Assembly (NCBI GenBank): GCA_037975125.1
Contig: CM075854.1
Span: 61,167,926 to 61,231,925 of the forward strand
Reading direction: 5' to 3'
Length of the DNA: 64,000 nucleotides
Source of the DNA: Latrodectus hesperus
Taxonomy: Eukaryota; Arthropoda; Arachnida; Araneae; Theridiidae
The notes beneath the pieces were generated by a model. The model saw only the letters and a list, made by a program, of their open reading frames with translations. It was not told the origin of the DNA and ran no database searches. The position numbers and the translations under genes were made by a program. Positions within the stretch are counted from its first letter, which is position 1, and each line of letters starts with the position of its first letter. This document shows, piece by piece, positions 14,643 to 27,400 of the stretch.

Positions 14643-16074
14643 CACACTGTGGCCACCATAAATACAACCATTTGAAGGAAGCATGCAAATAACATGAAAT
14701 TTACAACATGCATTTAGCGAAGATTAGATATGAAAATGATTAGAATTTCAGCGAAGATTCACATCACGCGCGCCTCTGGCGCCACTTCAAAGCGCTAGTT
14801 AAGGCATAGATATTTTGACGATTTCAAATTCGGCAACTGTCTTTTTCTGGTGGTTTTTTTTTACAAAAAAAAAAAAAAAAAAACAATCAACTATGCCTCG
14901 TGGAAAACAGCGATCATTTTTTGATCAAGTATCCGAGTTTGACAGTGGAAGGATAGTGGCCTACCGATATTGTGGATTATCTTTCAGGGAAATCAGAAAT
15001 CGTGTTGAACGAAACTAAACAACTGTAATGTAGATATGTGAACGTTGGATGCCCGGAGGGTACGACGGACGACGTGTTCTATCGCATGCACCTCAGTGCA
15101 CCCCTTCTCGAGATAACTGCATGGCAGTGACAGATGGCTCAGCCACATCACGAACCATGACACAGCACATTCAGTCTTTAACGCATCATCTAGTGTCTGC
15201 GTGTACTATTCGTCGCCATTTACAGCAGATCTGTCTGTCCGCAAGACGTCCATTGCTTCTACCTTTGGTGCAGAACTACAGACGTCTTCGCCACCAATAG
15301 TGCGACGAAAGAAGGATGTGGACAGCAGAATGAAATGAAATTGTCTTTACTGACGAATCACACTTCTATCTGCAACACCACGATGGTCGCATTCGAGTCT
15401 GGATACACCGTGTAGAGAGAATGCCGAACAGCTGTGTTATGCACCACCACACTGGTCCTACAACTTGTATTATGGTATGGGGTGGTATTGGATATCGCTC
15501 TCTCACTCCTCTAGTACACATTGCCGGTACTTTAAATAGCCAGTGCTACATCTCCGAGGTTTTGTAGCTAGTTGTTCTTACTTACCTTCAGGGCTTGCCC
15601 ACAGCCATATTTCAACAGTATAATGCGCGACCACATGTGACACGCTTTGTCTAAAAGTTCTCTGTTAACTGAATTGTTTCCCTGGCTTTCTCGTTCTCCA
15701 GATCTTTCACCGTTAGAAAACATATGACTCATGGTTGCTCAACGATTGACCCAGATTACCTCCCCAGCTGCCATACCAGATCAACTTTTGCAACGTGTGG
15801 AAGCTGCCCTGTCTACTGTACCCCAACAACACATCCAAAGTCTCTTTGAATCAATGCCGAGGCTTGTGGGAGCTGTGATCTCCAACAATGACGGCTACTC
15901 AGGCTATTCATTTTTCCAGGAACCAAACTTCACAAAAGTCTAAATTTAATTTATTTCTAAATTTAATTAATAAATTTAATCATTTCATACTTGGTCAACA
16001 TATTATCTACAAAATAAATTTTGTTGTGATATCTCTTGTCTTTCTTGGTGTTGCAATTTGGATGGCTAGCAGTA
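14643..16074 (+). mobile_element. Tc1-type transposon with decayed transposase
   Basis: The left end reads CACACTGTGGCCACCATAAA and the complement of the right end (16047-16074) reads TACTGCTAGCCATCCAAATT. After a short offset they align over about 25 bases. TA flanks both ends (14641-14642 and 16075-16076). The element is about 1.43 kb, near the usual size, and holds a plus-strand transposase pseudogene. A pure A19 run at 14865-14883, just before the start codon, looks like slippage expansion. Confidence 0.8.
14893..15943 (+). pseudogene. Tc1 (Tcb-like) transposase, inactivated
   Basis: The start is chosen at MPRGKQRSFFDQ because it opens the helix-turn-helix region LSFREIRNRV. The frame then continues in the same phase through stops at 15016-15018, 15031-15033 and 15298-15300. 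Catalytic blocks are FTDESHF (about 15346-15366), a second block read QYNARPH (15616-15636) with Y in place of the catalytic D, and SPDLSPLENI (about 15701-15730) in another phase. A deletion of a few bases around 15655-15675 explains the phase change. The end YSGYSFFQEPNFTKV (stop at 15941-15943) is the usual C-terminus. Length would be about 350 residues, normal for Tc1. Most stops look like single transitions from Q, R or W codons. It is unable to act. Confidence 0.85.
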
Positions 16075-16076
16075 TA

Positions 16077-17754
16077 GTATTCAAAAACTATGCCTGTATT
16101 TTTAGGGTAATAGATACTGTAAAATTGTTAATGTAGTGGAAATAGTTTAATAGTTGTAAATTTCAATAAATTGATTTAGAGGAGAGAATGATGGGACTTT
16201 TAAAATATGCCTAAAAAATTGAAATATTTATTAGGCGAAGCCTTTCTATTAGTGTATATAAAACATAACATTTTATTAAAATGTTTCATTTCGCAGTCTA
16301 AAATAAAGCATTACCTAAAAAGGCATACCATGCTTTAAAATATATCTATAACGAAATTCATCACAAAGCATTTCTGTTAACCAGTCATAGCATAGATGTG
16401 TGAGACATGAACCTGGATGTGTTGCAGACATACGTCAAGGGGTGCTTCATAAAATATAATTTAATTTCTAGTTCAGAAAGAGGAAATTTGTCAATTTAGG
16501 CGAATATCTCAAATTTGTAAAACTTTTAATTAATCATTTATTTAGATTTTCAAAAGAAAAACAGTTTTGAAATTTTACATATAATGTGAACACAAATAGA
16601 TATCCCAATATTAATGAGCCATATTTATAAAATGTATTATAAAATGTATACACACATTTGTGTATTAACCACATTTAAAGAAAAATAAATAAAAATTAAC
16701 ATTGTAAAGTTACTAATAACATAAAATTATAAATGTGTTCAATATGATCAGCACCACACAGATTGTTAGAATATGACCTCACCAGATTGTTAGAATTTTT
16801 GTCCTATACAATTCCCCCTTTTCTGTAAACTTACAAAACAAACCTGAAATACTTCATTTTGTGGGAAGAGGAATGACATAATTAAGCTAAAACTTTCTTT
16901 CAATGTTTTAAGTTATTCATTTTAGCAACTTTAATCACAGATATAGGTTTACAAAGCTTAGTCTTTTAAATGTTATCGAAAGTCATTTTTCAATTATAAT
17001 TTATTGTTTTCTGTTTCAGGCGTTACATTTTATCAAATTATGGGATTAAAATTCAAAAACAATCAGTTTATTATATATTGTCAACTATTAAAGAAAATAT
17101 CCTTAATGCATTTGCTTAAAAAATAAGTAAACCAAGGAAGGGAAATGAGCTGATTAACTTGAAAACGATTATAAAGTTTCGTTATAATATTTAAAAATCT
17201 ATTTATATAAATAAAAATATTTATATAAATTTAAAATAATATTTCATACAAACGTAAACATATTTCTATTTATTAAGTAACATTTCAAATTCTTTTTATT
17301 AAAAACTTAATTTTTTTCATCTTAATAAATATGTTTTAAGAAAATTAAATGTTTATAATATGCATTAAATTTGTAAATTAAAGTATGGTTTTAGATACAA
17401 TTCATTGATTGCATAAATTGAACAAAAAATAAATTTTAACTGTTGTGGTGCAGAGTTTTCCTTTAAATTCAAACATCAGGTGCATTTAAGTAACATAAAT
17501 AAAGAATCTTAATAAATCTAATCTGTTGAAGTCAAAGTATAATTTTAGGCATACTCTGATGATTGATTTAAAATTTAAATTTACTAACAAATGCATGCTT
17601 TATTTAAAAGCTAAATTTTAAACCTTTTTTTTACAGCACTTATTTATAAACATAGGCATGAAGTAAAAATATCTTTACTTTTCTTCGATTGTTCACAGAT
17701 ATCTTTCTTTCGTGGTATCTTTATAGCTCCATACAACCCCATATCTTCAGGAAT
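16077..17754. other. AT-rich stretch with no recognised feature
   Basis: A block near 16380-16440 is less AT-rich (ATGAACCTGGATGTGTTGCA), but I could not assign it. Confidence 0.4.
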
Positions 17755-17840
17755 AATTCAGCAGAGAATAGGATCTTGTCAAAAATGTTATGAAATATTG
17801 TAAATTGAGATAGATTAAACTTATCTAACGCTTTTATACT
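17755..17840 (+). repeat. Dispersed repeat, copy 2 (partner at 2.9 kb)
   Basis: GGATCTTGTCAAAAATG, then ATGAAATATTGTAAATTGAG and AGATAGATTA, ending CTAACGCTTTTAT, nearly as at 2900-2985. Confidence 0.8.
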
Positions 17841-20800
17841 TGGTACACAAAAAAAGCTTTTTTTAACTCATAAGGCAGTATAATATGTATTTGTGCATAT
17901 ATGACTATGTATATGTAAATATTTGGGATGAAGAATCTATAAAGATTTGCACTCATAATATGTTTTTATATTGTATGGTTTTTATAAAAAAATACTTTTC
18001 ATATCTTAGTTTTTTATAAAGAAAATCATAAATAGAAACTAATCTTCAAAAATCTGTTTATTTATTTTCTTTGAAGATTATAACTGATTTATCATAGATA
18101 TTCAAAAATCCATCTCCTTTATCTTACAGTTTACTACTGCAAAATGCATCCGTTATTTTTAATTATTTAAAATATCAGTTGTGTTTAAAAGCAGTTGTAA
18201 CCACCATTTCTTATATTATTTGTTCTTATAAAATAGAATTTATTCAATACAACTTATTAATTAAATGATGTAAGTTGCTAACTAAATGATTTAAATAATG
18301 AAATAACTTTTATTCCTTGGATTTTTAAATATTTTTACACATCTTAAATTATTTATATATAACTGCTTATTAAACTTATAATAAATGCAGATAAAATGAT
18401 TAATTTGCAATAAAATAAAGTATTATAGTAAATTTGGTGAATTTAAATTTAATTGAAAATATCTACGCCTATTTTTTTTCTACTTTAGTTGTAATAGTTG
18501 TATTGCAATGTATTTTATATTATTGCATAGAATAAAATTATGTGAGCTTTAAATTCAATAAAAATAAAGATATATTAGCTTGTTAAAAAATTTTAGATTA
18601 TAGAAATAATTTTAAGACGATTTATAATAGAATATAATCAAATTAATATGAAAAAAATATAATGAGTAAGATAATAAAAATTACAAAGCCCAAAAGAAAA
18701 AATATTCTAACTAAACAAACTTCATGAAAGCAAAAAAAACAAGAGAAAATGCTAATAAAAATTATTAAACAGTAGAAAATAAGCCAAAATCACCGGCTTT
18801 TAAGTAAAAAAAATGGAGTTACAACTAAGACTTTGTAAAGCAATAAAAATGTGTCTATAAATAAGAATATGAATTGAACTTTACATTTTTATTATTTATT
18901 CAGATTAAAAATTGAATATTTTCTTCAGTATACTCAAGATAATATGGTTTCAATTTATAGTTTTAAATAATACAAGTGTATCAGGAATACTGAAAGTTTA
19001 TCTTGTTAATAATAGAAGTTTATAGAAAATACTTATTTTCAATAATTAATTTACAAATAAATAGTTGTGAGTTTTTTCATTTAAATATTAATATCAATTT
19101 CTGAGGAAAAACGGTTCCTTAATATTTTTTAAAAAAGGAATTAGAATATAATTCACATAAATATAAATTGTATTAGAAATGTAATCTAAGTAACTGACAT
19201 AAAAGCTATTTAAATTCATGTGCAAATTTTAACACAAAAGATAATATTCAATCTTACAATAATCTTTCACAATTTTCATTTGTCAAGAAATATTAAAGAA
19301 TGAAAAATAAAAGTTCGTTGCTATTGAGAAATATATTTTAACTACTCTAATTAAAATAACTTTAATTTTAACAAAATATTTATTAGCTTAAAAATTCATC
19401 TGAAATTTTTGGTTTAATATGCTATACGCAATAGAATTTTTATTTAGAAACTTCAAATATTACTTTATTTACGTATCACTACGTAAATGAAGTAATATTT
19501 TAAGTTTCTATCAAAATGTCTTAAATCTATGAAACTAATTTTAAAAAACAAACACACACACACATACTTCAAATTTTAGCAGACTCGTTTTGTTTTTGTT
19601 TTTATTAATCAATGTAATCTAGAATCCCTCAAGCAATGCCCTACATGTTATACTTCATAATTAAATCATAAACTAGGTTACTATTTTTAACAATTTCTTT
19701 AAATAATAGATGTATATTAAATATAAATAAAATCTTTATAAATAATGTCTTTAATATTAAGAGTAGCTTTTAACTGAGGTTCTATAATGGGATTCTTCCT
19801 TCTTCATCTATTAATTTAATATGAATTTTTAATTTTAATTCAATCATTGCTTAACTTATTAAAAATTTTACCTTTCTGACAACAATCATATTTCCTCAAA
19901 AAATATTCTTTTATTAAATTATTTTAAATTATATAACGATAATCTAAATTTCTTAGCATATTTATCACGTTATATTTATATGTTATATTTCATTGTACAA
20001 AATTATAATTTTTCAAGTATTTATAATTTATTTTTAGCGTTTAGCAATATTTATTACAAAAATTAGTATTTTTAAAAATGTGCACTAGAACTAATAACAC
20101 TGATTTTCTTATGGAATTGTTAATAATGTAAAATCATTTCGAAATATTTAAAATAAATATTGAAAATTGAAAATATATGTTTTTTAATCATCATTAATTA
20201 CATACCGTTAATAAAAATAATTAACTTATTAAAATAAATTAAAGTTGCCGCAAAAGAGAAAAAAATGTACACTTTTCATATAAAAACGAATTTTTTTTCA
20301 TATCAAATAAATGAAAAGTTCCCGAGAACATTTTTATTTTCTAATAAATAAACGAGAAAATGTGTTTTTGAGAAGTTAAAGTAAAAACAGATTATTTAAT
20401 ATATTTGGTATTGAAAAAAGATTAATATATCCAAACCAAGCTATTGGAATTATGAATGCAATTTTGAATCTGCCTCATATGCCTTTTACTACTCGCAATA
20501 CTGGATTTTTTAAGATTTCTCTGTCCTACAAGTTATTATTCAAATTGTTTTGTTTCTCAAAAAAGACAAGTTTTAAAATTAAGATTTTTCTACACACATA
20601 TACTTTTACTCACTATCACATATTTACTTTTGGTGTTTAGAAGGACCTACTTTTAATATTATTAATAAATTTTGATTAAATTTTTCATATGAAGGAAATC
20701 TTATATTGATATCATAACTCTTTGAAACAAGGAAAATATTTTGAATCTTCTGATATAAATTTAATTTATCGTTGATTATTTTTTTCTGCATCGGAAATGA

Positions 20801-21589
20801 AAATTGCTTTTTGTGAATTCTAATAATGCTGCTGTTATTAGCTAATATTATTAAATAAGTAAATTAATAAGTTTGATAAGAGTAATTTAATAAGTAAGAG
20901 AACGTTTAATTTAAAATGTGGATATTTTTAAGCTTATATTTTTGTAGGAATAAAATTTTTTAGTAAATTAAACTTCAAGTTTTAAAAAGAAATACAAAAA
21001 CATTTGTTAAATAATTATAAAATGTTAAACACAATTGAACATATTCTTAAAGATAATACATTATTTTTTATTATATTTTTACTTTTATGGTATCAATATG
21101 GAATTTAATGTTAGCAATATTTTTAGAATGTAAAACATTTTTTTCCAAATTTGAATTTAAAATGCTGAGATACAATAAGCACTTTTTTATGAACTTAATG
21201 AATGATTAAAATTCATGTTTAAAAATAATTCTCTCTTTTATTTTATTAATGAAAAATTAGGCAAAGTAATCATTTATTTTTTTTAGAACTACGGTTTTAA
21301 AAACACACTTTTTTGAATAAAGAATGCATTTCACTACTATTTTTTCAAAAAAGTACCACAATCTTATTAACATTTCATTTGTTTATACATGAACACGGCA
21401 GACTTAAATCATTTTCTTCTTATTTCATATGCGTAGAAGTTCTTTTTCATTTCATTTATTTTCAATCATTTAATGATTCGATTATACTTACGTAAAAAAT
21501 ACATGTTATTCCACATTTAAAATGCCTAGAAATGAAATTTTGGGCAATAGCAGGCTTGTTTTGTCTAAGTGCATGAATAAATAATTCAT
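17841..21589. other. AT-rich stretch; one foldback only
   Basis: About 3.7 kb of very AT-rich DNA. Short frames at 20452-20640 and 21313-21495 have no motif and are what chance gives. The foldback at 19446-19509 is listed separately. Confidence 0.5.
19446..19509. repeat. Near-perfect foldback: 30-bp arms, 4-base loop
   Basis: The left arm 19446-19475 (AGAAACTTCAAATATTACTT then TATTTACGTA) pairs with the right arm 19480-19509 (TACGTAAATGAAGTAATATT then TTAAGTTTCT) with one mismatch and one possible G-U, around the loop TCAC. Weaker pairing continues outside to about 44 bp. The loop is tighter than in typical microRNA precursors, and no transposon ends flank it. A short inverted duplication from template switching is the simplest explanation. 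Confidence 0.85.
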
Positions 21590-21780
21590 CTTCACTCAAA
21601 TCGTCAGGTAAATGTTCTTGCAATATTTCAATTGCGGTGGTTTCTTTAATAAGGACTGCATGACAAAATAAACTAGATACCGTTTTTCCTGCAATATCAT
21701 TTCAATTACAGATCAGTATGTGCATTGCCTTTAAATTGTCAATTTCACAAAGAGTGACTGCAAGCCATGATCACTCCAAC
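21590..21780 (-). pseudogene. Pogo/Tigger-type transposase C-terminal fragment
   Basis: On the minus strand, one phase reads CEIDNLKAMHILICN, a stop, NDIAGKTVSSLFCHAVL, then EHLPDDLSEDELFIHAL. In pogo/Tigger and jerky-like DDE proteins, a DAMxxLxxAWxxVxxxTIxNCFxHAGF segment ends the catalytic domain and an acidic tail follows. The stop falls on the expected W, and L replaces the expected D. No catalytic triad is present in the surrounding sequence I could read. This is a motif-based call and could be wrong. Confidence 0.4.
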
Positions 21781-22023
21781 AAAAGTATTTTATGATACTT
21801 GCACTTGAAGCTCAGATAAGGTGGAAGTGAGATAAGGAGAGAGAAATTACTCAGGAGTTATTTTAAAAAATGTGAAATTTCAATATTTACAATGCAAAAA
21901 TTTAATATTAATTATCTAAAATTTGAAGGATTTACAATTTGCCAATAAACTATAAAATGCTAAAATTTTGAGAAAAATTAGATGGTAAAAAAATAAAGAC
22001 AAAAGAAAAACTCAAAAAATTTA

Positions 22024-22092
22024 AATTTGCAAAAAAAAAATAATAAAAAAAATTAAAAAAATAATAAATAAAAAAATAAAAATAAAATAAAA
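22024..22092. repeat. A-rich simple repeat, (AAAAT)n-like
   Basis: Irregular runs of A with single T, on the plus strand. It could be the decayed poly-A tail of a retroposon, but no body was recognised upstream. Confidence 0.8.
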
Positions 22093-22789
22093 ATTTTGTT
22101 TCTCGTAAATAGAATTAAAACTATCATTGCGTATTTTAGATCATGTTAGAGACTGGTAATTAGTTCATAAAATCGTGAATGTTCGTAAATTAGAAATTCG
22201 TAAAAATGAGCACCTACTGTAATTGTATATTAATTACCAATTGAAATTAGTTTATTTAAGCATAACTTCTAAGTACATGAACATATTCTGTATAAAATAT
22301 AAAGAACTTTCATTAATTTTCATACAGAGTTAATCTTGCTGTTTACATTTCTAGTCAAGATCTAGCTATGTGATTAAGGATGATTTCTCCCAATTTAAAA
22401 GGATTTGTATAAAATTGAATTTAATATAAAGTTGTCATTGCTTTCATATCACATTAAAATAAATAGTAAGTGCCATTTTTTATACTCTGTAATGTGCCAT
22501 TTTAAGTAAATATATTCAATAGTTTCTAGTTGGTGCCTCAAAGGATTCAAAGAATAACTTTTTATGCATGTATGTAGCAACAAAAATGTTTAAATATAGA
22601 AATGTGAGTTAAAAATGTTTTTATATAGAATATTTTATTGTGTAAAATCTATTATAAGTCGAAAAATAACCACATGTTCTTGCGATATAATAGTAGTCTT
22701 ACGATATATTAGACATATCGTATTAACTGTGACTGGTAAAATGATACCTTCGAATAAATCGCACGATATATATATTAGAAGGCTGGAGA

Positions 22790-22925
22790 CGATTGCGACA
22801 AAGATATATTTCATATGTTCTCACTGCCTTTAATGAACTCGACAGATATTCGGGATTTGGCATTATTACCCTTCCGACAGTGGGAATCAAATCCTTACAA
22901 ACCAAGGTATCCTGGCCTCTAGCCC
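22790..22925 (-). repeat. tRNA-derived SINE head, minus strand
   Basis: The complement gives box A-like CTAGAGGCCAGGATACC (from 22922) and box B-like GGATTTGATTCCC (22894 to 22882). A short body contains GGGTAATAATGCC. The 3' end is unclear and probably lies below 22800. It is too degraded to be a tRNA gene. Confidence 0.55.
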
Positions 22926-24179
22926 TAATAGAATTAATGCTTAGTTAAATTAAAAATAAATTTGCCATTACCATCAGTTTTATTCCTACACTATATAAGA
23001 AGAACTGTTTGATGAATTTTAATGGATCGTCTTTTTTAAAGAAAAGATAACACCAGATTCTAAGGAACAATAAACTAGCTATTTATTCATAAATTTCCCA
23101 AGTAAGCCGTGAAGTATTTCATAATTTTTTTCATTGGACAAACTTGCATTAGGTCTATGGGTAAAAAAAAAAAAGAAATCATTCGGATGGAACTTGTTCT
23201 GGAAACCCTGGTCGATGTTTGCAGCTACGATGCTTTGAAACTTAAATGGTAAATTTGTATTTATATCACTCTAGAGATACATATTAAACATTTGATCACA
23301 TGAAATTTGCTGTATCATCCCTTTATTATTATTATTATACCAATTCCACTGGTATAATACTGATAAAGGGATAATATTGTTATTTTCATGATCACTGTCA
23401 TGGTGAGAGCATTATTATACCTTTATTCTTGAATTATAAAAATTGAAATATTATCCCTTGTTTTAGACTAATTTGAGTCAAGATTTCCTTTTCCTTATTT
23501 TATAACAATAGCTTATTAATAACTATAATTTTATCATCTATTAAAGTTTATAACGCTGAATTGAGCTCCCAATTGTACCTTATTACTTGCATTTTTTGAA
23601 AACTAGACAGAGTACTTACAACTGAGAAGAAGCAATAATTTTAATATTCTGAAAATTAAAGCCTGCCTAGCTGGTTAAATAAAACGGTTTCCAAATGTGT
23701 GAGGAAATAATCTTTCCTGCCGACAGATTTGCAGATGCCAAAATGTTAGATTTTTTAAGCTGTATTTCAGATCTCGTATAGTTATAGAATGTATGCTAAC
23801 AGTCGACTACGAATACGGAAATCATAAAGTAAGTTTATTAATTATGCTTAATGTGTGGATTGTGCGTAAGTAAAATACACTAGTAAAGATTTTATCAACT
23901 CATAGTATTACATTTCAAATAGCAAGTTAAATGCATCGAATGCGCATGCATTTCGTAAATAAATTCGAGGCAGTTAAAACTACAAGATTTATAAACAAAA
24001 ACATAAAATTGAAAGTGGTAACTAACAATAATCTATTAGAAATCAATCTATTAGAAAATTAAAGTGGTAGATAAGAAATTGCCACTGCGAGGAAAAGCTA
24101 ATCATTTGAGTAATATGATACACAATTGTTATATTCCAAGCAAAAATCTCCAAAGTCATGGAAAGATATAGAGGTAAAC
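22926..24179. other. AT-rich stretch; inverted repeat only
   Basis: No gene or transposon ends supported apart from the hairpin at 23317-23372. A run of A interrupted once lies at 23162-23177. Confidence 0.4.
23317..23372. repeat. Imperfect hairpin around ATCCCTTTAT / ATAAAGGGAT
   Basis: ATCCCTTTATTATT...TTATACCA pairs with TGGTATAATACTGATAAAGG GAT around an ATTCCAC loop, with one bulge of a few bases. The GGTATAAT motif occurs again as ATTATACC near 23412-23419. It may be a foldback or the remains of a MITE. Confidence 0.7.
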
Positions 24180-24460
24180 TCAGTTCCACAGGATCGGGGG
24201 CACTGCCCGAACAGCCTTGTAGGCAAGACGATCGGATCTTAGTAGGCTTATCTACCAGTATTTCTTGCAAGTAAAAAGAGTTATTACTTTCTTGCTGCAG
24301 TAGTGGTGATTCCCAGTCGTTCTATGGTAACTGCAGGACTGGAAGATTCTATGCTCTTGCGGACAGAGCTTTTATACTCCTCTGAAACACCTCACACATG
24401 CATTGGTGATCACGCTAGGAATTAGAACAAAAATTCCTCTCCTTCATGATACCACCACAA
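24180..24460 (-). mobile_element. Less AT-rich block with TATA-like box; possible solo LTR
   Basis: On the minus strand, AGGAGTATAAAAGCTCTGTC (about 24384 to 24365) is a strong TATA-like box. It is followed by about 200 bases of mixed composition including GGGCAGTGCCCCCGATCCTG. Such a layout is common in LTRs of Gypsy-type elements. I could not find the TG...CA ends, a target duplication or a primer binding site. A conserved promoter or another repeat is also possible. Confidence 0.25.
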
Positions 24461-27400
24461 CTGCACTTTGAATTGTTTAAATAAAGTCATGCATAAAAAC
24501 TAAAAACAGAGGATAGAGTTAAAAAATCATTTTTACTGCATGTTTGCTTACCTCGGCTTCTGATTAAGCGGTTTCTCTATGTCGTGATACTATTAAAAAT
24601 ATGACATATTTAATCACGTACTTTTTATATCCTCAAACACTTTTTAAAAGAAATAAATTGAAAATTTTATTCCTTCTAAAATGTATTTGAAGACAGTTCA
24701 GAAACTTGGCAAATGATTTTAGTATTGTTATATTCCATTGTTATATTGCAAGGAATTTTGATTTATTATTTTATCCTTGTATATATAACCACTAGGCAAC
24801 ATTTATCAACAAAAATCCTTCCTAAGAATTAAATGCAATTTTAAGGCAATTTACATAAGTCATCGATTTTGTATAAAATATTGATTTAAGCGTTACGGGA
24901 GATAATGAACAGTTATTGAATTCAGATGTTTAATGGCCTTTCGGAAGAAAAATATAAGCACGTTTTTTGGAATACAAAGAACTGTAAAAGAAAAATATTT
25001 ATTGGAGGAAATATCGTTAACAATTCATATGACTGATATAGAATGTGAATTATGAATTTAACACATTAAGTGATAAAGTTGCAAATACGAGATTTAAATT
25101 TGAATATAAAAAGAACTGAGTTAAATGAATTTAATTTATGCAATTAATTAAATGTGTTTTTCAAAAAAAGAATTTTTTGTTAGTTAAAATAAATAATAAC
25201 AACATAGTTACATTAAGAGTACCTTTTGATTTTATAATTTAGATTCATCAAAATTAATCATAATCACTGAAACATACAGTTTAAAAGGCATTCAATTTCT
25301 AAAAAAAGGTATGGAAATAATTTGTTTACGGACATGTTTCAGATGCAGGAAACAAGGAAGGAGAGTTATTCCTTGACATTAGTTCAATGTTAAGTGTAGA
25401 TCTAGGTTTACAAAATTGAACATTTATCTTTATATACATCAATAACTCAATGAAAATGTTAGTTCTTTTCACAACAATATATTAAAGAAAAGTGGGGAAT
25501 TTTCATCTAGGAAGGTAGTAAAAAATTAATTTAGGAATTAGCTCTCGGTAATTTCATCATTTCGAATTATAGCTTAACTAATTTAGAACCAATAAGTTCG
25601 TTGAAGATTCGTAGTAGTCTTCTCATGAACAGTATTTGTTATATGTTCAGAAGTTATGGATATTTAATTTTGCAAATATGGGACACTATTTTTGTCTTGT
25701 ATTTATGTTCAATAATTTTATGTTATATATTTTTTATATTCCACTGTGTGTGTGCGATTTAAAATGCATTTACTTGTATGCAATAACTATACAAATTATT
25801 TATCTTCACTTTTAAGTATTATTTTAAGAGAATGATAAAATGTTTTAATTGTTTTTCATGGTTTGTAAAGAAATTTTTCTTAAAAATACAACGTGAAAAA
25901 CATTGAAAAATGTCTAATTTTAAAATGTACTATATGGAAAATTTATTTTACTACTATTTAATTTTTAAAGTTCGTAGATTTGAATTAGCAAATTCAATGA
26001 GTTTGCGTTGCTTCGTTTAATATATTATTTTATTGCATCACATTTATTGATAATAATTTATTATTAAATATATGTAATTATAAATATTGAAGAATTATAA
26101 TTATTAATACTCTATATAAATTATAATGCATTTTATACTATATAAAGATAAAAAATTAACACAAATCTGTGTTTCATGCAACAAAAAAGGATGAAGAATG
26201 TTAATTTAATAGACAGAGTATTATATACTGTATACAACACTTATTTTATCAAATTATGTTTATATATTTATTATTTGCAGCATTGAGATATTATTACAAA
26301 ATTAAATTCTAAACCAATTTATGTAATTAAAAGTTTTGCTTTGCTGTTAGTCATTTCCGAGAAAGTCTCAAAGAAACATTAGGAAATAATTAGTTCCTCT
26401 TACGGAAACATAACAAGAGATATTCTTCTATGCATGTTGCTTAGGCCTTACTGATCAAGTGTATCTGTTTTTGTTCTCATAAATAATTTGTTGTGGGCAC
26501 TGCCATTATTCAAACCATATAAATTTTAAGCCAAGAATCTGCAAAGTAAGTGTAATGCAGAGATCTTAAAAATAATTTATAGATGACATTAAGTAAAATA
26601 TGGTACTTGAAATGTTTCCTCTTCATAGTATGCTGCATTCTTCTATATTTAAAAAAGATTAATAAATTATGCCTTAGCTATATGTAAAGAAGTTTTCTCT
26701 GTATTTTTAGTTCATAAATTTCATTTATAGATAGGAATATTTTATGTTCTTATACATTTGATTTATACTAGGAATATCGAAAAATTTAAATCTCAGAATA
26801 TATAAAGAGCTACTTGAGAATATTCTTTACTTATGGCTATATTTACATTTTTTCGATACACTTTACATTTTTTATTGTTTCACATTCTACGTATTGCTTA
26901 GAGATTAAATAAACATAATGAATTAGTGTTGTGTATAAAAACAATGTTTCCTCATGCTTTTAAAATTTCTGTGATTTGTAGAATGAAATTCAAAATACAT
27001 ACTAAAATTCATTAAAAAATGAATGAAATTAATAATAACACGGAAAAGGAAAGTTAAAAAAATGTCTTAAAAGTAAAGCAGTTTTTTAATATTTTTTTAT
27101 TATTTTTTATAGTTTTATTCGGAAGAAAATAATTTAACTTTATAAACTCGTTGCAAATAATTTTACACACAAAAAATAAGGTTTATTAGATTTTAACAAT
27201 ATTACAAAAATTTATTAACACTGATTCTAACTGAGAATATGCTTTTTAGTTTTGTATCTGATTGTTCTGAATTTAAATGTTACGGGAAAGATATTAAAAT
27301 TCTACTTCTTGGTAACTTGTCTCAAACCTCTTTATTTTTTATTATATTATTATTAAGTAATTCTTGAATAAAGGACTAATGGTTCTAAAAGAAACATGAA

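Noticed and set aside
16375..16445. Box B-like ATGAACCTGGAT suggesting a SINE
   Set aside because: No box A at the right distance and no body similar to the other SINEs.
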